A stretch of 64,000 bases of DNA from Sulfuriroseicoccus oceanibius (GTDB lineage Bacteria; Verrucomicrobiota; Verrucomicrobiia; Verrucomicrobiales; SLCJ01): NCBI RefSeq assembly GCF_010681825.2, contig NZ_CP066776.1, positions 124,001-188,000 on the forward strand, written 5' to 3'. A program made the position numbers and the translations under genes. The notes beneath the pieces were generated by a model, which did no database searches, had not been told where the DNA came from, and saw only the letters and a program-made list of their open reading frames with translations. Positions 7,650 to 16,167 of this stretch are shown here, piece after piece (within the stretch, counting starts at the first letter, position 1; each line of letters starts with the position of its first letter).

Positions 7650-9503
7650 CTACTTCGCCCGCGTGACAAGGACGGAGGGCTCGCTGGCTTCGCGCCCGTC
7701 TTTGCCGCGCATCACGTACCACAGCCCTAACATCAAGGCCACAAGCGCGAGCAGGATCAAGCTCACATCGCGGCCGACGACGCCATCGCTGGCAGTGCCT
7801 GCGGCAAAAACATCGGCGGGGACGTCGCTCATGGACGATGCGTTGAGAAAGTTCATCTCGCGGGTGTCGGAGAACCAAGCCGCGCCGTCGACGACCGGGG
7901 TGCCGGCATCGTCGCGCAGCGCGTACCAACCGGGGACACGCGGAGTGGGCAAGCCGCGCAGGTCGTGGGCACCGAGCCAGACCGATTGGGCGGCGGCTCC
8001 AACTGGAGTGACCGTCCATTCATAGAGTGGCGGTTTTGCGCCGGGTTGTGGGGCTCGCTCCGGAAGCACGACCTTCAGGGCCACATCGGTCTCGCTGAGC
8101 AGGGATTCCGGCCGTGGCAGCGATTCGCGCACCCGCTGGAGGAAGCGCGCGCAGAGCACGACCAACGACGGATCGCGCACACCCGAGGCATCGTCCGGGT
8201 TCAAATTCATGACCAATGCACGGTGCCCGCCGTCACGCTCGATCCACGCCAACGGGTGCTCTCCCTGCCATAACAGAGGTGCGGATCCCGACGCGGGGGT
8301 GAAGCCGTCGCGCATGCGGGGTGCCAGCGCCTGCCAGTTGAGTTCATCGACCAATGGGTGCACCGCGCTGGTAATGGCCTCGGTGCGGATGGGCAAACGC
8401 TCACCGGACGCAGGAAGGTGGAGCACCGAATGCCCGTCGGACTTACTGCGGCGGGTGCGCACGGTCACGTCCGCAGTGGTGGCGTCGCTGGTCCATTCGA
8501 CATTCTCGAGCGCACCGACGATGCGTTGCCAGAACGCGAGAGCGGCGGGATCGACTTCGGAGCTGGCGGCGACTGCCAAGTGCTTCGGCTGCGGCACGAC
8601 GACTGGTGCCACGTTGTCCAGAGCAAAGCCGTCGGACGAGCGCACGACGACCACCGCACGGGTGACAGATGGCGGCAACCCGGCTTCCACCTTGACCGCA
8701 CCGCCGGCGGCGATCGTCACGGCGCGCGGCGTGGATTCCCGGTCGAGTTCCGGAAACGCCACCGACCACTCGACCGACGTCTCATTCTCCCCGAACTGAT
8801 AAAGCATCGCCTCAATGCGTCGGTCGTTCTCGTTCGCACCAACCACCCGCACTGCGGTGATGCCCACGTTGTCCATGGCTTCGCCAACCGCGAGAAAGTG
8901 CGCTGCGTACGGCAGCGGCTCCGTCGGCACCTGGTCGGTGACAAAGAAAACCGCACCGGCATCGCCGACCAGCGCGCGGGCCGTGCGCAAAGCATCCGCC
9001 GGATCGTGAGTCCCTTCCAATGGCAGCCACCTCTCCAGCGCAGACGCGACTTCCTGCGGTTGATCGCCGCGGTAAAGCACATCGCGTTCGCTGTCGGACG
9101 CGGTCACGGTGATATCCAGCCGGGCATCGCCTGCGGCCGATTGCAGCAACGAGGTCACCGCATCCGCCGCCCGCTCGCGGCTCACCGCCATCGATGCCGA
9201 GCCGTCCATCACAATAGCGACCCGCCGCAACGGCCGCGTTTGCCGCCAGTCCAAACCAGACAACAACGCCGCTAAAATCAACACCGCCAGCAGTTGTAGC
9301 CAAAACGGCAACGACGACCGAAAGCGCTCGAAGCGCGAGCCCTCGGGGCTTTGGAACGCAATGTGGTCGAGCAGGAACCCGGTGGAGACCGGCACCCTCG
9401 TGAGTTTGCGCTGGAGGAAATGGATCATCACCAGAGCCGGCACGCCGAGCAGCGCCCATAGTCCTGCCGGGTTGTTGATGATGAGAGGTCCGAGAGAGAG
9501 CAT
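7650..9503 (-). CDS. BatA-type membrane protein with von Willebrand factor A domain
   Basis: A 617-residue protein. The N-terminus has the BatA / aerotolerance-regulator module with two hydrophobic segments (about 10-27 and 67-82) around FLQRKLTRVPVSTGFLLDHI. A VWA domain starts near 92 with the MIDAS motif DGSAS at 97-101. A long periplasmic region follows, and a C-terminal TM (about 577-600). It is the last gene of the MoxR-type cluster, 4 bases after the DUF58 gene. Such MoxR/DUF58/VWA sets are linked to chaperone-like assembly and envelope stress, but the client here is unknown. Confidence 0.88.
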   Translation of the reverse strand: MLSLGPLIINNPAGLWALLGVPALVMIHFLQRKLTRVPVSTGFLLDHIAFQSPEGSRFERFRSSLPFWLQLLAVLILAALLSGLDWRQTRPLRRVAIVMDGSASMAVSRERAADAVTSLLQSAAGDARLDITVTASDSERDVLYRGDQPQEVASALERWLPLEGTHDPADALRTARALVGDAGAVFFVTDQVPTEPLPYAAHFLAVGEAMDNVGITAVRVVGANENDRRIEAMLYQFGENETSVEWSVAFPELDRESTPRAVTIAAGGAVKVEAGLPPSVTRAVVVVRSSDGFALDNVAPVVVPQPKHLAVAASSEVDPAALAFWQRIVGALENVEWTSDATTADVTVRTRRSKSDGHSVLHLPASGERLPIRTEAITSAVHPLVDELNWQALAPRMRDGFTPASGSAPLLWQGEHPLAWIERDGGHRALVMNLNPDDASGVRDPSLVVLCARFLQRVRESLPRPESLLSETDVALKVVLPERAPQPGAKPPLYEWTVTPVGAAAQSVWLGAHDLRGLPTPRVPGWYALRDDAGTPVVDGAAWFSDTREMNFLNASSMSDVPADVFAAGTASDGVVGRDVSLILLALVALMLGLWYVMRGKDGREASEPSVLVTRAK

Positions 9504-9507
9504 GCTG

Positions 9508-10401
9508 TTAAAAGGCGGCGGGGATGAGCAAATCGCGACGTGCGAGATCGTTCAGCATCTGGGGCAGAGGCGGCGCCGAATCGACCCGCGCCAATGCCAC
9601 GCCCTGGGTGGCGCACACCTCGGTCCAGAGGGCAAAATGGTTGCGGTAAGCTTCGAGGTACTGACGCAGAAAGGGTTCGTCGGCACGCTTGACCACGCGT
9701 TTGGCGGACTCCACGTCCTCGAACTCACAGGCACCTTGCCAACCGGGATCCGACTCGCTGCGGTCGAACGGACACAAGATCATCGCCTCACTGGCACCGC
9801 GCGCCAGCGTGCGCACCAAACCTTCCGGAGATCCGGGAAACAACAAATCACTGACCAGCACGCGAAGTGCATTCGGCCGCCATTCCACCCGGGAGAAATC
9901 GGGCAGTGCAGGCTCAGCGGGACCGTCGGCATTCACCGGCGACCACGCGGGATCGCGCACGGTGGCGAGATCGACCGGCGTGACCTTGCCGCCGTCCACG
10001 GACCACAGCCGCACGACGGCGCCTAGGTCATCGGCGGACGCGAGGCAGAAGCGGACGCATTCCAGCGCCCGGGTGAGCTTGGCGTCGTTGAGCGCCATCG
10101 AGGCCGAGGCATCAACCACCAAGTCCAGCTGCGGCCGGACTTCCTGTTGGAAGACCTTCATGGTGAGCGCGCCGGTGCGGGCGAAGGCAGCCCAGTTGAG
10201 GTGGCGCGGATCGTCGCCTGGGTGGTAGTCGCGGTGGTCCTGGAACTCGAGCGCGCCGCCGCCATCGCGCCCGACCATGTCACCGCTCGGGCCACGCTTG
10301 AGCTTGCGCGCAAAGGGCAACCGGAAGCGCCGGGCGGCATCGAGCCCCGCTCGTGATGCCGCCAACGCGCAGTCGGAATGCGATGTGGAATGAGAAGCCA
10401 A
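9508..10401 (-). CDS. DUF58 domain protein
   Basis: A 297-residue soluble protein. Features: the DUF58 signature FQDHRDYHPGDDPRHLNWAAFARTG (about 50-75) and a VWA-like core with DASAS near residue 95. The frame opens with TTG at 10401; no ATG is available before the conserved domain, so a TTG start is likely. It sits between the ABC permease (14 bases upstream) and the VWA protein (4 bases downstream), the usual arrangement with a MoxR ATPase. Role inferred from family: partner of MoxR in a membrane-linked assembly. Confidence 0.87.
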   Translation of the reverse strand: MASHSTSHSDCALAASRAGLDAARRFRLPFARKLKRGPSGDMVGRDGGGALEFQDHRDYHPGDDPRHLNWAAFARTGALTMKVFQQEVRPQLDLVVDASASMALNDAKLTRALECVRFCLASADDLGAVVRLWSVDGGKVTPVDLATVRDPAWSPVNADGPAEPALPDFSRVEWRPNALRVLVSDLLFPGSPEGLVRTLARGASEAMILCPFDRSESDPGWQGACEFEDVESAKRVVKRADEPFLRQYLEAYRNHFALWTEVCATQGVALARVDSAPPLPQMLNDLARRDLLIPAAF

Positions 10402-10415
10402 CAGATGCGCGGGTT

Positions 10416-11861
10416 TTAGGCTTCAGACTCGGGAAGAGCGCGGGCATCCGCCAACTGCTTGCGGAACTTCTCGCGGAACCCTGCCCCCACAATGACAAAG
10501 ATCGTCGCGGCAATACCCAGGTGAATGCAGCTGGCGACGATCGATACCGCGGTGTCGCCGCCTGAGCCACCGGCCAGAACCATGTTGGTGTATGGGTTCA
10601 GCGCAAGCAGGCCCTCTACATCCGTGATTCCTGCCAGGATGCCGATCAAGGCAGCCGTTGCCGCGACCACCACCTGACTGAGCAGGTAGTAGTTGAACGG
10701 GAATTGACGGGCTTTTGGCAGCAGCACCGCCAGCGCACCTGGCACGAAGATTGCCGCAATTGCAGCCAACAGGAAGCCCCAAGCCTCATCGTCGAAATCC
10801 GGCACACCAGCCCGCAGGTCGGAGGTCAGCACAGCGGTGATGATCACCACCAGCACGGTCATCAGCGCGGCAAACGCCCAACCAAACGGCCAGCCCGGAG
10901 CCAGCACGACACCGAGCTTCGAGCGCTTGGCAAACTGACGCGCCGTGCGGATCGACGTCCCAGCAGGGTCGACCAAACAATCGATCGTCGTGACCGCCCC
11001 GACAAAGAACAACGGGATCAGCAAGAACGCCTCCTCGAATGCGACCGTCACGTTGTCAATCACCACACCGGCGGCGCAGATCAATCCGACCACGAGGAAC
11101 GCGATCACGCGGCGTCTGGTCGAGTGGTTTTCGGTTCCCGGCAGCGCGATCTGGGACGCGCCCGCAGAGAGCAAGTAGTAGATCAAGAACGCGCCGATGA
11201 AGGTCGAAACACCGAGAGAGATCAGCAATGTCTGCGGCTCCAAAAATCCGGAGCTTCCCATGATCATCGAGCCACTGATGCCCATCACTGTGAATTGGAA
11301 GGTGAAGAGGAAGATTCCGATGGTCGCCAACGTGCGCACCACGACCAGCGTCACCACCGAGAGAGCCACGGTCACCGCCGTCAGCACGAGACTGAAAACC
11401 GTCAGTAACAGCAACAACAACACATTCTGAGCGAACTCAAAGCCGCCGAGGAAGTGGCCAAGCACCATGTATGGCAGCAGCGAAACCGTGATCAAAAAGG
11501 TCTGGAACGCCAAGGCCATCCACTTGCCAAACAGAATCCGGAATGCGTTAAGCCGCGTCAGCTGGATCAACGGCAAGGTCTCGAGCTTGCGTTCCTCTAC
11601 GATCGCGTTGGTTCCGCGCATCGGCTGGATGAGCATCAGAGTGAGCGCCACCGGGAACCACACGGCATTCATCACCGACTCCCCGGAATCGAACAAAATC
11701 GCGCCGCCCAAAAGCAGTGTGAGCGCCAGGATCAGGCAAAGGTAGGTCGCGGTGAAGCCCCGCATTTTGAGACCGCGGCGCAGGTCTTTGACCAACGCCG
11801 GGTCAAACCAATCGGGGAAATCCCTCAAGTCGTGGGATGGGGCAATAGATGTGTCAGACAT
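10416..11861 (-). CDS. ABC transporter permease, multi-pass
   Basis: A 481-residue integral membrane protein with about twelve hydrophobic segments spread over its length and a short cytoplasmic N-terminus (FPDWFDPALVKDLRRGLK). The early region resembles ABC-2-type permeases (AIVEERKLETLPLIQLTRL). It is encoded 35 bases after the ABC ATPase and within the MoxR cluster, so the two probably form one exporter. Substrate unknown. The length is about that of two fused half-permeases. Confidence 0.85.
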   Translation of the reverse strand: MSDTSIAPSHDLRDFPDWFDPALVKDLRRGLKMRGFTATYLCLILALTLLLGGAILFDSGESVMNAVWFPVALTLMLIQPMRGTNAIVEERKLETLPLIQLTRLNAFRILFGKWMALAFQTFLITVSLLPYMVLGHFLGGFEFAQNVLLLLLLTVFSLVLTAVTVALSVVTLVVVRTLATIGIFLFTFQFTVMGISGSMIMGSSGFLEPQTLLISLGVSTFIGAFLIYYLLSAGASQIALPGTENHSTRRRVIAFLVVGLICAAGVVIDNVTVAFEEAFLLIPLFFVGAVTTIDCLVDPAGTSIRTARQFAKRSKLGVVLAPGWPFGWAFAALMTVLVVIITAVLTSDLRAGVPDFDDEAWGFLLAAIAAIFVPGALAVLLPKARQFPFNYYLLSQVVVAATAALIGILAGITDVEGLLALNPYTNMVLAGGSGGDTAVSIVASCIHLGIAATIFVIVGAGFREKFRKQLADARALPESEA

Positions 11862-11896
11862 AGAAGTGAAAGCTGAATTCTTGGGAAAGGGGGCGG

Positions 11897-12886
11897 TTAC
11901 GCGTCGGCGGTGACGGCGGCAGCGGGGACTGGAGGCGGCGAGGCAGCCGGCGACTGCAGCATTTCAATGAAGGCATCCTCGAGCTTGCGGGCCTCGCGGT
12001 GGAACTCGGACACCGGCAGACCGTCCTGCACCATGCGGCGCAACACCGCCGCGGCGTCGGATGGCTCGTTATGGTCCAGCGCCAGGCGCACGCCGCCCTT
12101 GATCTCCTCGACCAACGTCACGCCCGGTGAAGTTTCACACCACGCGGCGATGCGGTCGACGGTGTCGGCAATCTGGACGCGGTAGGTGATGGCGGCGCCG
12201 GCACCGTGGAGCAACGATTCGGCGGAGCCGTGGTGGATGATCTCGCCATTGTTGATGAACAACATGGAGTCACACATTTCCGACAGCTCGGCGAGAATGT
12301 GGGAGCTGATGAAGATGGTCTTGCCTTCGTCCGCCAGCAGACGGATCAGGCGCTTGAGCTCGACGCGTGCCTGAGGGTCCAGACCGGCCGCGGGCTCGTC
12401 CATAATCATCACAGCCGGGTCGTGGATCAACGCACGGCCGAGGCAGAGGCGCTGGCCTTGTCCCTTCGAGAGCTTGTTGGTCATGCGTTCGGCCAGCGGC
12501 GTCAGCCCGGTGAAGTCCATCACGTCCTTCACCCGTGCCACGCGGTCGGCCTTGGTGAAGCCCAGGGCCCGGGCGTAGAAGTCGAGGTACTCGACGATGG
12601 TCACGCCATCGTATGCGCCGTAGCTATCGGGCATCCAGCCGAGGGCGTCGCGGATCCTGTCCGGGTAGACGGCGGCATCGTAGCCATTGATGAGAGCGCG
12701 CCCGCTGTCCGGCTGGTCGAGAGTGGCGAGCATCCGCATGGTGGTGGTTTTGCCGGCACCATTGGCACCGATGAACCCAACCACGCTGCCTACCGGCACC
12801 TCGAAGCTCACGTTGTTCACCGCCCGTACCGGCCCGAATGAGCGGACCAGGTTCTCCGCGACGATGGCATTTTTCGTTGTCGACAT
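11897..12886 (-). CDS. ABC transporter ATP-binding protein
   Basis: A 329-residue ATPase read from ATG 12886; an upstream ATG at 12916 would add ten residues (MNHLLDFQIV). Motifs: Walker A GANGAGKTT, signature-like LSKGQGQRL (in place of LSGGQ), Walker B VMIMDEPAAGLD, H-loop SSH. The last ~90 residues form a C-terminal extension typical of CcmA/Nod-type exporters. It probably energises the permease encoded next. The Lys in place of the first Gly of the LSGGQ motif occurs in this subfamily. Confidence 0.92.
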   Translation of the reverse strand: MSTTKNAIVAENLVRSFGPVRAVNNVSFEVPVGSVVGFIGANGAGKTTTMRMLATLDQPDSGRALINGYDAAVYPDRIRDALGWMPDSYGAYDGVTIVEYLDFYARALGFTKADRVARVKDVMDFTGLTPLAERMTNKLSKGQGQRLCLGRALIHDPAVMIMDEPAAGLDPQARVELKRLIRLLADEGKTIFISSHILAELSEMCDSMLFINNGEIIHHGSAESLLHGAGAAITYRVQIADTVDRIAAWCETSPGVTLVEEIKGGVRLALDHNEPSDAAAVLRRMVQDGLPVSEFHREARKLEDAFIEMLQSPAASPPPVPAAAVTADA

Positions 12887-12943
12887 AACAATCTGAAAAT
12901 CTAGTAAATGATTCATTTCCCGCGGTGCGGGAGTTGGCCGCTC

Positions 12944-14641
12944 TTACTCGGCGATAGCAGGTTGGAGAAGCACCACAGGTGAGGTCTCCCAATCGATCGA
13001 CCCGAGCGTCTCGATGCACAGCTCGGGCGCGTTTTGACTGAACGCCAACAAACGTCCGCCACTCACCAGGTTGCGCAGCACGCCGGTGGTCATGGCGCCG
13101 GTCATGTGGTCGCGCAGCAAGCCTCGCACTTCGCCGCGCATCGCATCGAGCTGGCAGCGCTGCAGCGTCACCTTGGCGCCTGGCTCCACACTCGCAGTCG
13201 CCATGTAGGGCACCCCGAGCTCATCGACAAAGCCCACCCAGTTCAAGGTCGAGCCGGTCGTGTTGACCACGGTGCGTGATGCCGGAGCGACTTGAGGCGC
13301 CAGCCCCGCACCATCGACCAATGCCAACCGGTTGCGCGACGGCACGGCGCTCACCACGGTTTGCACCTGCTTTTCACGCGAGCGGAACCAATCGCCACTG
13401 AACTCACGCCCGGACGCTTCGTTCAACTTGGTACTGCCCGACGAGCGCCCCCCGAAGATCTTAACACCCGAGCCCTGGGATTCCGTCATCGTCGCGTGGT
13501 CGAAGAGCATGGTCGGCTCCTCAGTAGAAAAGCTCGATCCAAACAACGCGCCGCAGAGGCTGCTTTGCTGTTGCACCACCGACGCCCGGGCCGAGTCCGG
13601 ATCCAGCGACACCACCGCCACGCGATGGCCGCTACCGCCGATGCCGTCGGCCACGAAAATCGCCGCGGCAAACACAAGACTCGCTCCCAGCGCGATCACC
13701 GGAACCGTGAAGAACAAACGGTGACGACGGTTGCGGGTGAAGGCGAACAAATTGAACGGCCCGATCAACGCGCCCAGCACGACTACGCCAATCACGGTCA
13801 ATGGTCCTGCAGGCTCGGACGGCTGAATTCGCGAGGCCACTTCGGGAAGCCCTTGCTCAATCGCGGACACACCTCCCGAGCTCCTGCCTGTGAACGATGC
13901 CTCGTTGACCAATGCCACGCGCCCGAGACCATAACCAGCGGAACGTTGATCCCCACGGATCATGCCCAAACCCAGCAGGCTCGCGCTGGTGTCTTGCGCT
14001 GCGACAATTTCCAACTCACCGCCGGATCGGGCGTAGTCGAGCAAGGCATAACGCACCGCCGCACTGAGGCTTTGCCATTCGGAGGAATCGAGCGTCACCT
14101 GCTCGAAGCCGGTGAAAATGCGCCAGTCCGCCGGCAGCCGCGCCGGGTCAAAGCTGTGCCATTGATCGAGATCTTTGCTCGCATCGAGCACGAGCTTGTC
14201 GCTGAATGCCTGAGGCTTGATGCTGCCGCTCGAGCTTCTCGCGGTACCGTAGTCCCACAGCATCTCCCCGCGGTGCTTCACCCCGACCTGGTAGCGGTTG
14301 TAGGGGTCACTATGGTCGTTGAAACGCACAGGCAAAACCACCAACTGAGGCGACGAAGCATTCTGCAGCTTCTGCGAACCATTGACCTCGACCTCATTGC
14401 GGTGGCGGAAATATTGGTAATCGCTCGACTGTCCCATCACCTCGATCGGCTCATCGGCACCCACTCCGCTCACCTTCACCGTAAACGCGGCATAGCCACT
14501 CTCGGGAACCGGGTCGATCACAGGCTCCAGGCGGTAGCTGGTGAGTCCATCGCGACCGGTCAGGGTCGAAGCGGCAGCCCCGGCGTTGGCGAGGGTGAGC
14601 ACCAGCGTAGCCGCGACCATCAAATAGTTTCGAATCATCAT
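12944..14641 (-). CDS. Periplasmic/membrane protein of the MoxR-ABC cluster
   Basis: A 565-residue protein with a signal peptide (about 1-23) and a beta-rich N-terminal region. A segment DWRIFTGFEQVTL...YARSGGELEI recalls the class-I-amidotransferase-like domain seen in BatA-type clusters. Two TM segments lie near 283-303 and 312-333. A ~230-residue C-terminal domain follows. It is encoded between the MoxR gene (36 bases) and the ABC ATPase (27 bases). I recognise no catalytic residues. Probably the extracytoplasmic component of the system. Confidence 0.75.
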   Translation of the reverse strand: MMIRNYLMVAATLVLTLANAGAAASTLTGRDGLTSYRLEPVIDPVPESGYAAFTVKVSGVGADEPIEVMGQSSDYQYFRHRNEVEVNGSQKLQNASSPQLVVLPVRFNDHSDPYNRYQVGVKHRGEMLWDYGTARSSSGSIKPQAFSDKLVLDASKDLDQWHSFDPARLPADWRIFTGFEQVTLDSSEWQSLSAAVRYALLDYARSGGELEIVAAQDTSASLLGLGMIRGDQRSAGYGLGRVALVNEASFTGRSSGGVSAIEQGLPEVASRIQPSEPAGPLTVIGVVVLGALIGPFNLFAFTRNRRHRLFFTVPVIALGASLVFAAAIFVADGIGGSGHRVAVVSLDPDSARASVVQQQSSLCGALFGSSFSTEEPTMLFDHATMTESQGSGVKIFGGRSSGSTKLNEASGREFSGDWFRSREKQVQTVVSAVPSRNRLALVDGAGLAPQVAPASRTVVNTTGSTLNWVGFVDELGVPYMATASVEPGAKVTLQRCQLDAMRGEVRGLLRDHMTGAMTTGVLRNLVSGGRLLAFSQNAPELCIETLGSIDWETSPVVLLQPAIAE

Positions 14642-14677
14642 CTTATCTTCTCTTCGTGGATCAAAAATTTCCCGACT

Positions 14678-15694
14678 CTAGGCGGGCTCGAGCGCTGCGG
14701 GCGTGCGGTCGCCGGTCGGCGTGACTTCGGTCAACAGGTCGCGCACCACCTGGGTGGTGGTTTTGCCGGTCAGGCGAGCGTCGTAATCGATGAGCACGCG
14801 GTGCGCCAACACAGGAACAGCAACCGCTTGCACATCCTCGTAACTCGCATTGACCCGACCCATCATCACCGCCCGCGCCTTGGCCGCAGCCGCCAAGCCA
14901 ATCGCCGCCCGCGGACTCGCCCCGATGCGCAATGCATTCGCCGCCTGGCTTTGCCCGCGATGCGTCCCATCGACCAAGCGCGCAATAAATGACGCCACCA
15001 CCGGCGGCAGATACACCCGCCGCGCCAACGCGATCAGCTCGCGAAGCTCATCCGCGTCGAGCACGGCGTCGACTTCCGGCTCCGCACCGAGTTCGCGACC
15101 ATTCACAATCATCTCGAGCGTCGCCACGTCCGGACGCTTCACATCGAGCTTGAACAAAAAGCGGTCGAGCTGCGCCTCCGGCAGCGGATACGTACCCTCG
15201 AGCTCGATTGGGTTTTGCGTCGCCAGCACGAAAAACGGATCAGGGAGCTGGTGGGTGTTGCCCAACACGGTGACCCTGCGTTCCTGCATCGCCTCGAGCA
15301 ATGCCGATTGCGTTTTCGGGGACGCTCGGTTGATTTCATCGGCGAGCAACAGATTGGAAAACACAGGCCCGTGCTGGAACACAAACTCACGCCTACCATC
15401 AGCGGACTCCTGCAGCACCGGGTTGCCCGTGATGTCACCCGGCAACAAATCCGGAGTGAACTGCACCCGCCGCGTCTCCAGCGACAGCGCTTTGGCCAAG
15501 CCTTTCACCAGCTCGGTCTTGCCCAGGCCCGGCAATCCTTCAAGCAACACATGCCCGCGCGCTAACACACAAGTCAGCACTTGCTCGATCAATGCTTCCT
15601 GACCAAACAACACCTTGCCCAGCGACTCGCGCAATCGGTTCATCTTCTCCGCCGCCGCGGCCAGCTCATGTTCGTTCGGATAGTTGTCGCTCAT
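14678..15694 (-). CDS. MoxR-family AAA+ ATPase
   Basis: A 338-residue cytoplasmic ATPase. Walker A is present as GLPGLGKTELVK, Walker B as LLADEINRASPKTQSALLEAMQE, and sensor 1 as FVLATQNPIELEGTYPLPEAQLDRF. The C-terminal lid (about 210-338) has the MoxR-type PVLAHRVLIDYDA. Head of the downstream gene set. It is thought to remodel VWA/DUF58 partners, and the neighbours encode exactly these. Separated from the upstream 473-residue membrane protein by 473 bp carrying REP-like hairpins. Confidence 0.95.
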   Translation of the reverse strand: MSDNYPNEHELAAAAEKMNRLRESLGKVLFGQEALIEQVLTCVLARGHVLLEGLPGLGKTELVKGLAKALSLETRRVQFTPDLLPGDITGNPVLQESADGRREFVFQHGPVFSNLLLADEINRASPKTQSALLEAMQERRVTVLGNTHQLPDPFFVLATQNPIELEGTYPLPEAQLDRFLFKLDVKRPDVATLEMIVNGRELGAEPEVDAVLDADELRELIALARRVYLPPVVASFIARLVDGTHRGQSQAANALRIGASPRAAIGLAAAAKARAVMMGRVNASYEDVQAVAVPVLAHRVLIDYDARLTGKTTTQVVRDLLTEVTPTGDRTPAALEPA

Positions 15695-16167
15695 TGATTT
15701 TGGGGAAATAGGAAGGCCTCACGAAGGAGCACCTGCGCCGTTAGCCGTGCATCATCTACAGACCAGCGGCAATGTGAAGTCCACATCTAGCTAAATTTTG
15801 TACTCGGCGTCGATCTGACCGCGAGTGCCCCCCGTCATCCCACCACGAGCGCCTCGCCCGATGAAACGTCCCTACAGGACGAAATATCTATAACCACACC
15901 CCACCCAGGACCATGTCCTGGGCTGATATGAAAGGTACGTTCCGCACCTCAACACCCGCCCGCGCAGCCATCCCAGACCACCGTGGCTCACAACCCAACG
16001 CACACGTTCACAACAACCGCCAACACAAACCACCCGCGAAAAACGACTCCCCACTCAGCCCCCCGTGCCAACGGCACATCTCATACCAGCCAGGGACGCA
16101 GTCCTTGGGAAAACGCCACCCCATTATCATGTCCTGACAGGACATCTCATCCGTGCCCAGCCCCGAC
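15695..16167. other. 473-bp intergenic region with REP-like hairpins
   Basis: Lies inside the otherwise tight minus-strand cluster. Contains four hairpins with a GTCC/GGAC core (15868-15882, 15905-15923, 16090-16108, 16129-16145), separated by AC-rich low-complexity DNA. No open frame is convincing. It must include the MoxR promoter if the downstream genes are transcribed separately. Confidence 0.6.
15868..16145. repeat. Cluster of four REP-like hairpins with GTCC/GGAC core
   Basis: CGTCC-CTACA-GGACG; CCCAGGAC-CAT-GTCCTGGG; CCAGGGAC-GCA-GTCCTTGG; ATGTCCTG-A-CAGGACAT. Three are near-perfect 8-bp stems. The first and second have opposite half-site order, so the elements may be ends of REP/BIME-like units. 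Confidence 0.55.

Noticed and set aside
13292-14992. Long plus-strand open frame of 566 codons opposite the cluster genes
   Set aside because: Arg/His/Gln-rich composition and no domain; it is antisense to two confident genes and is explained by high GC content.
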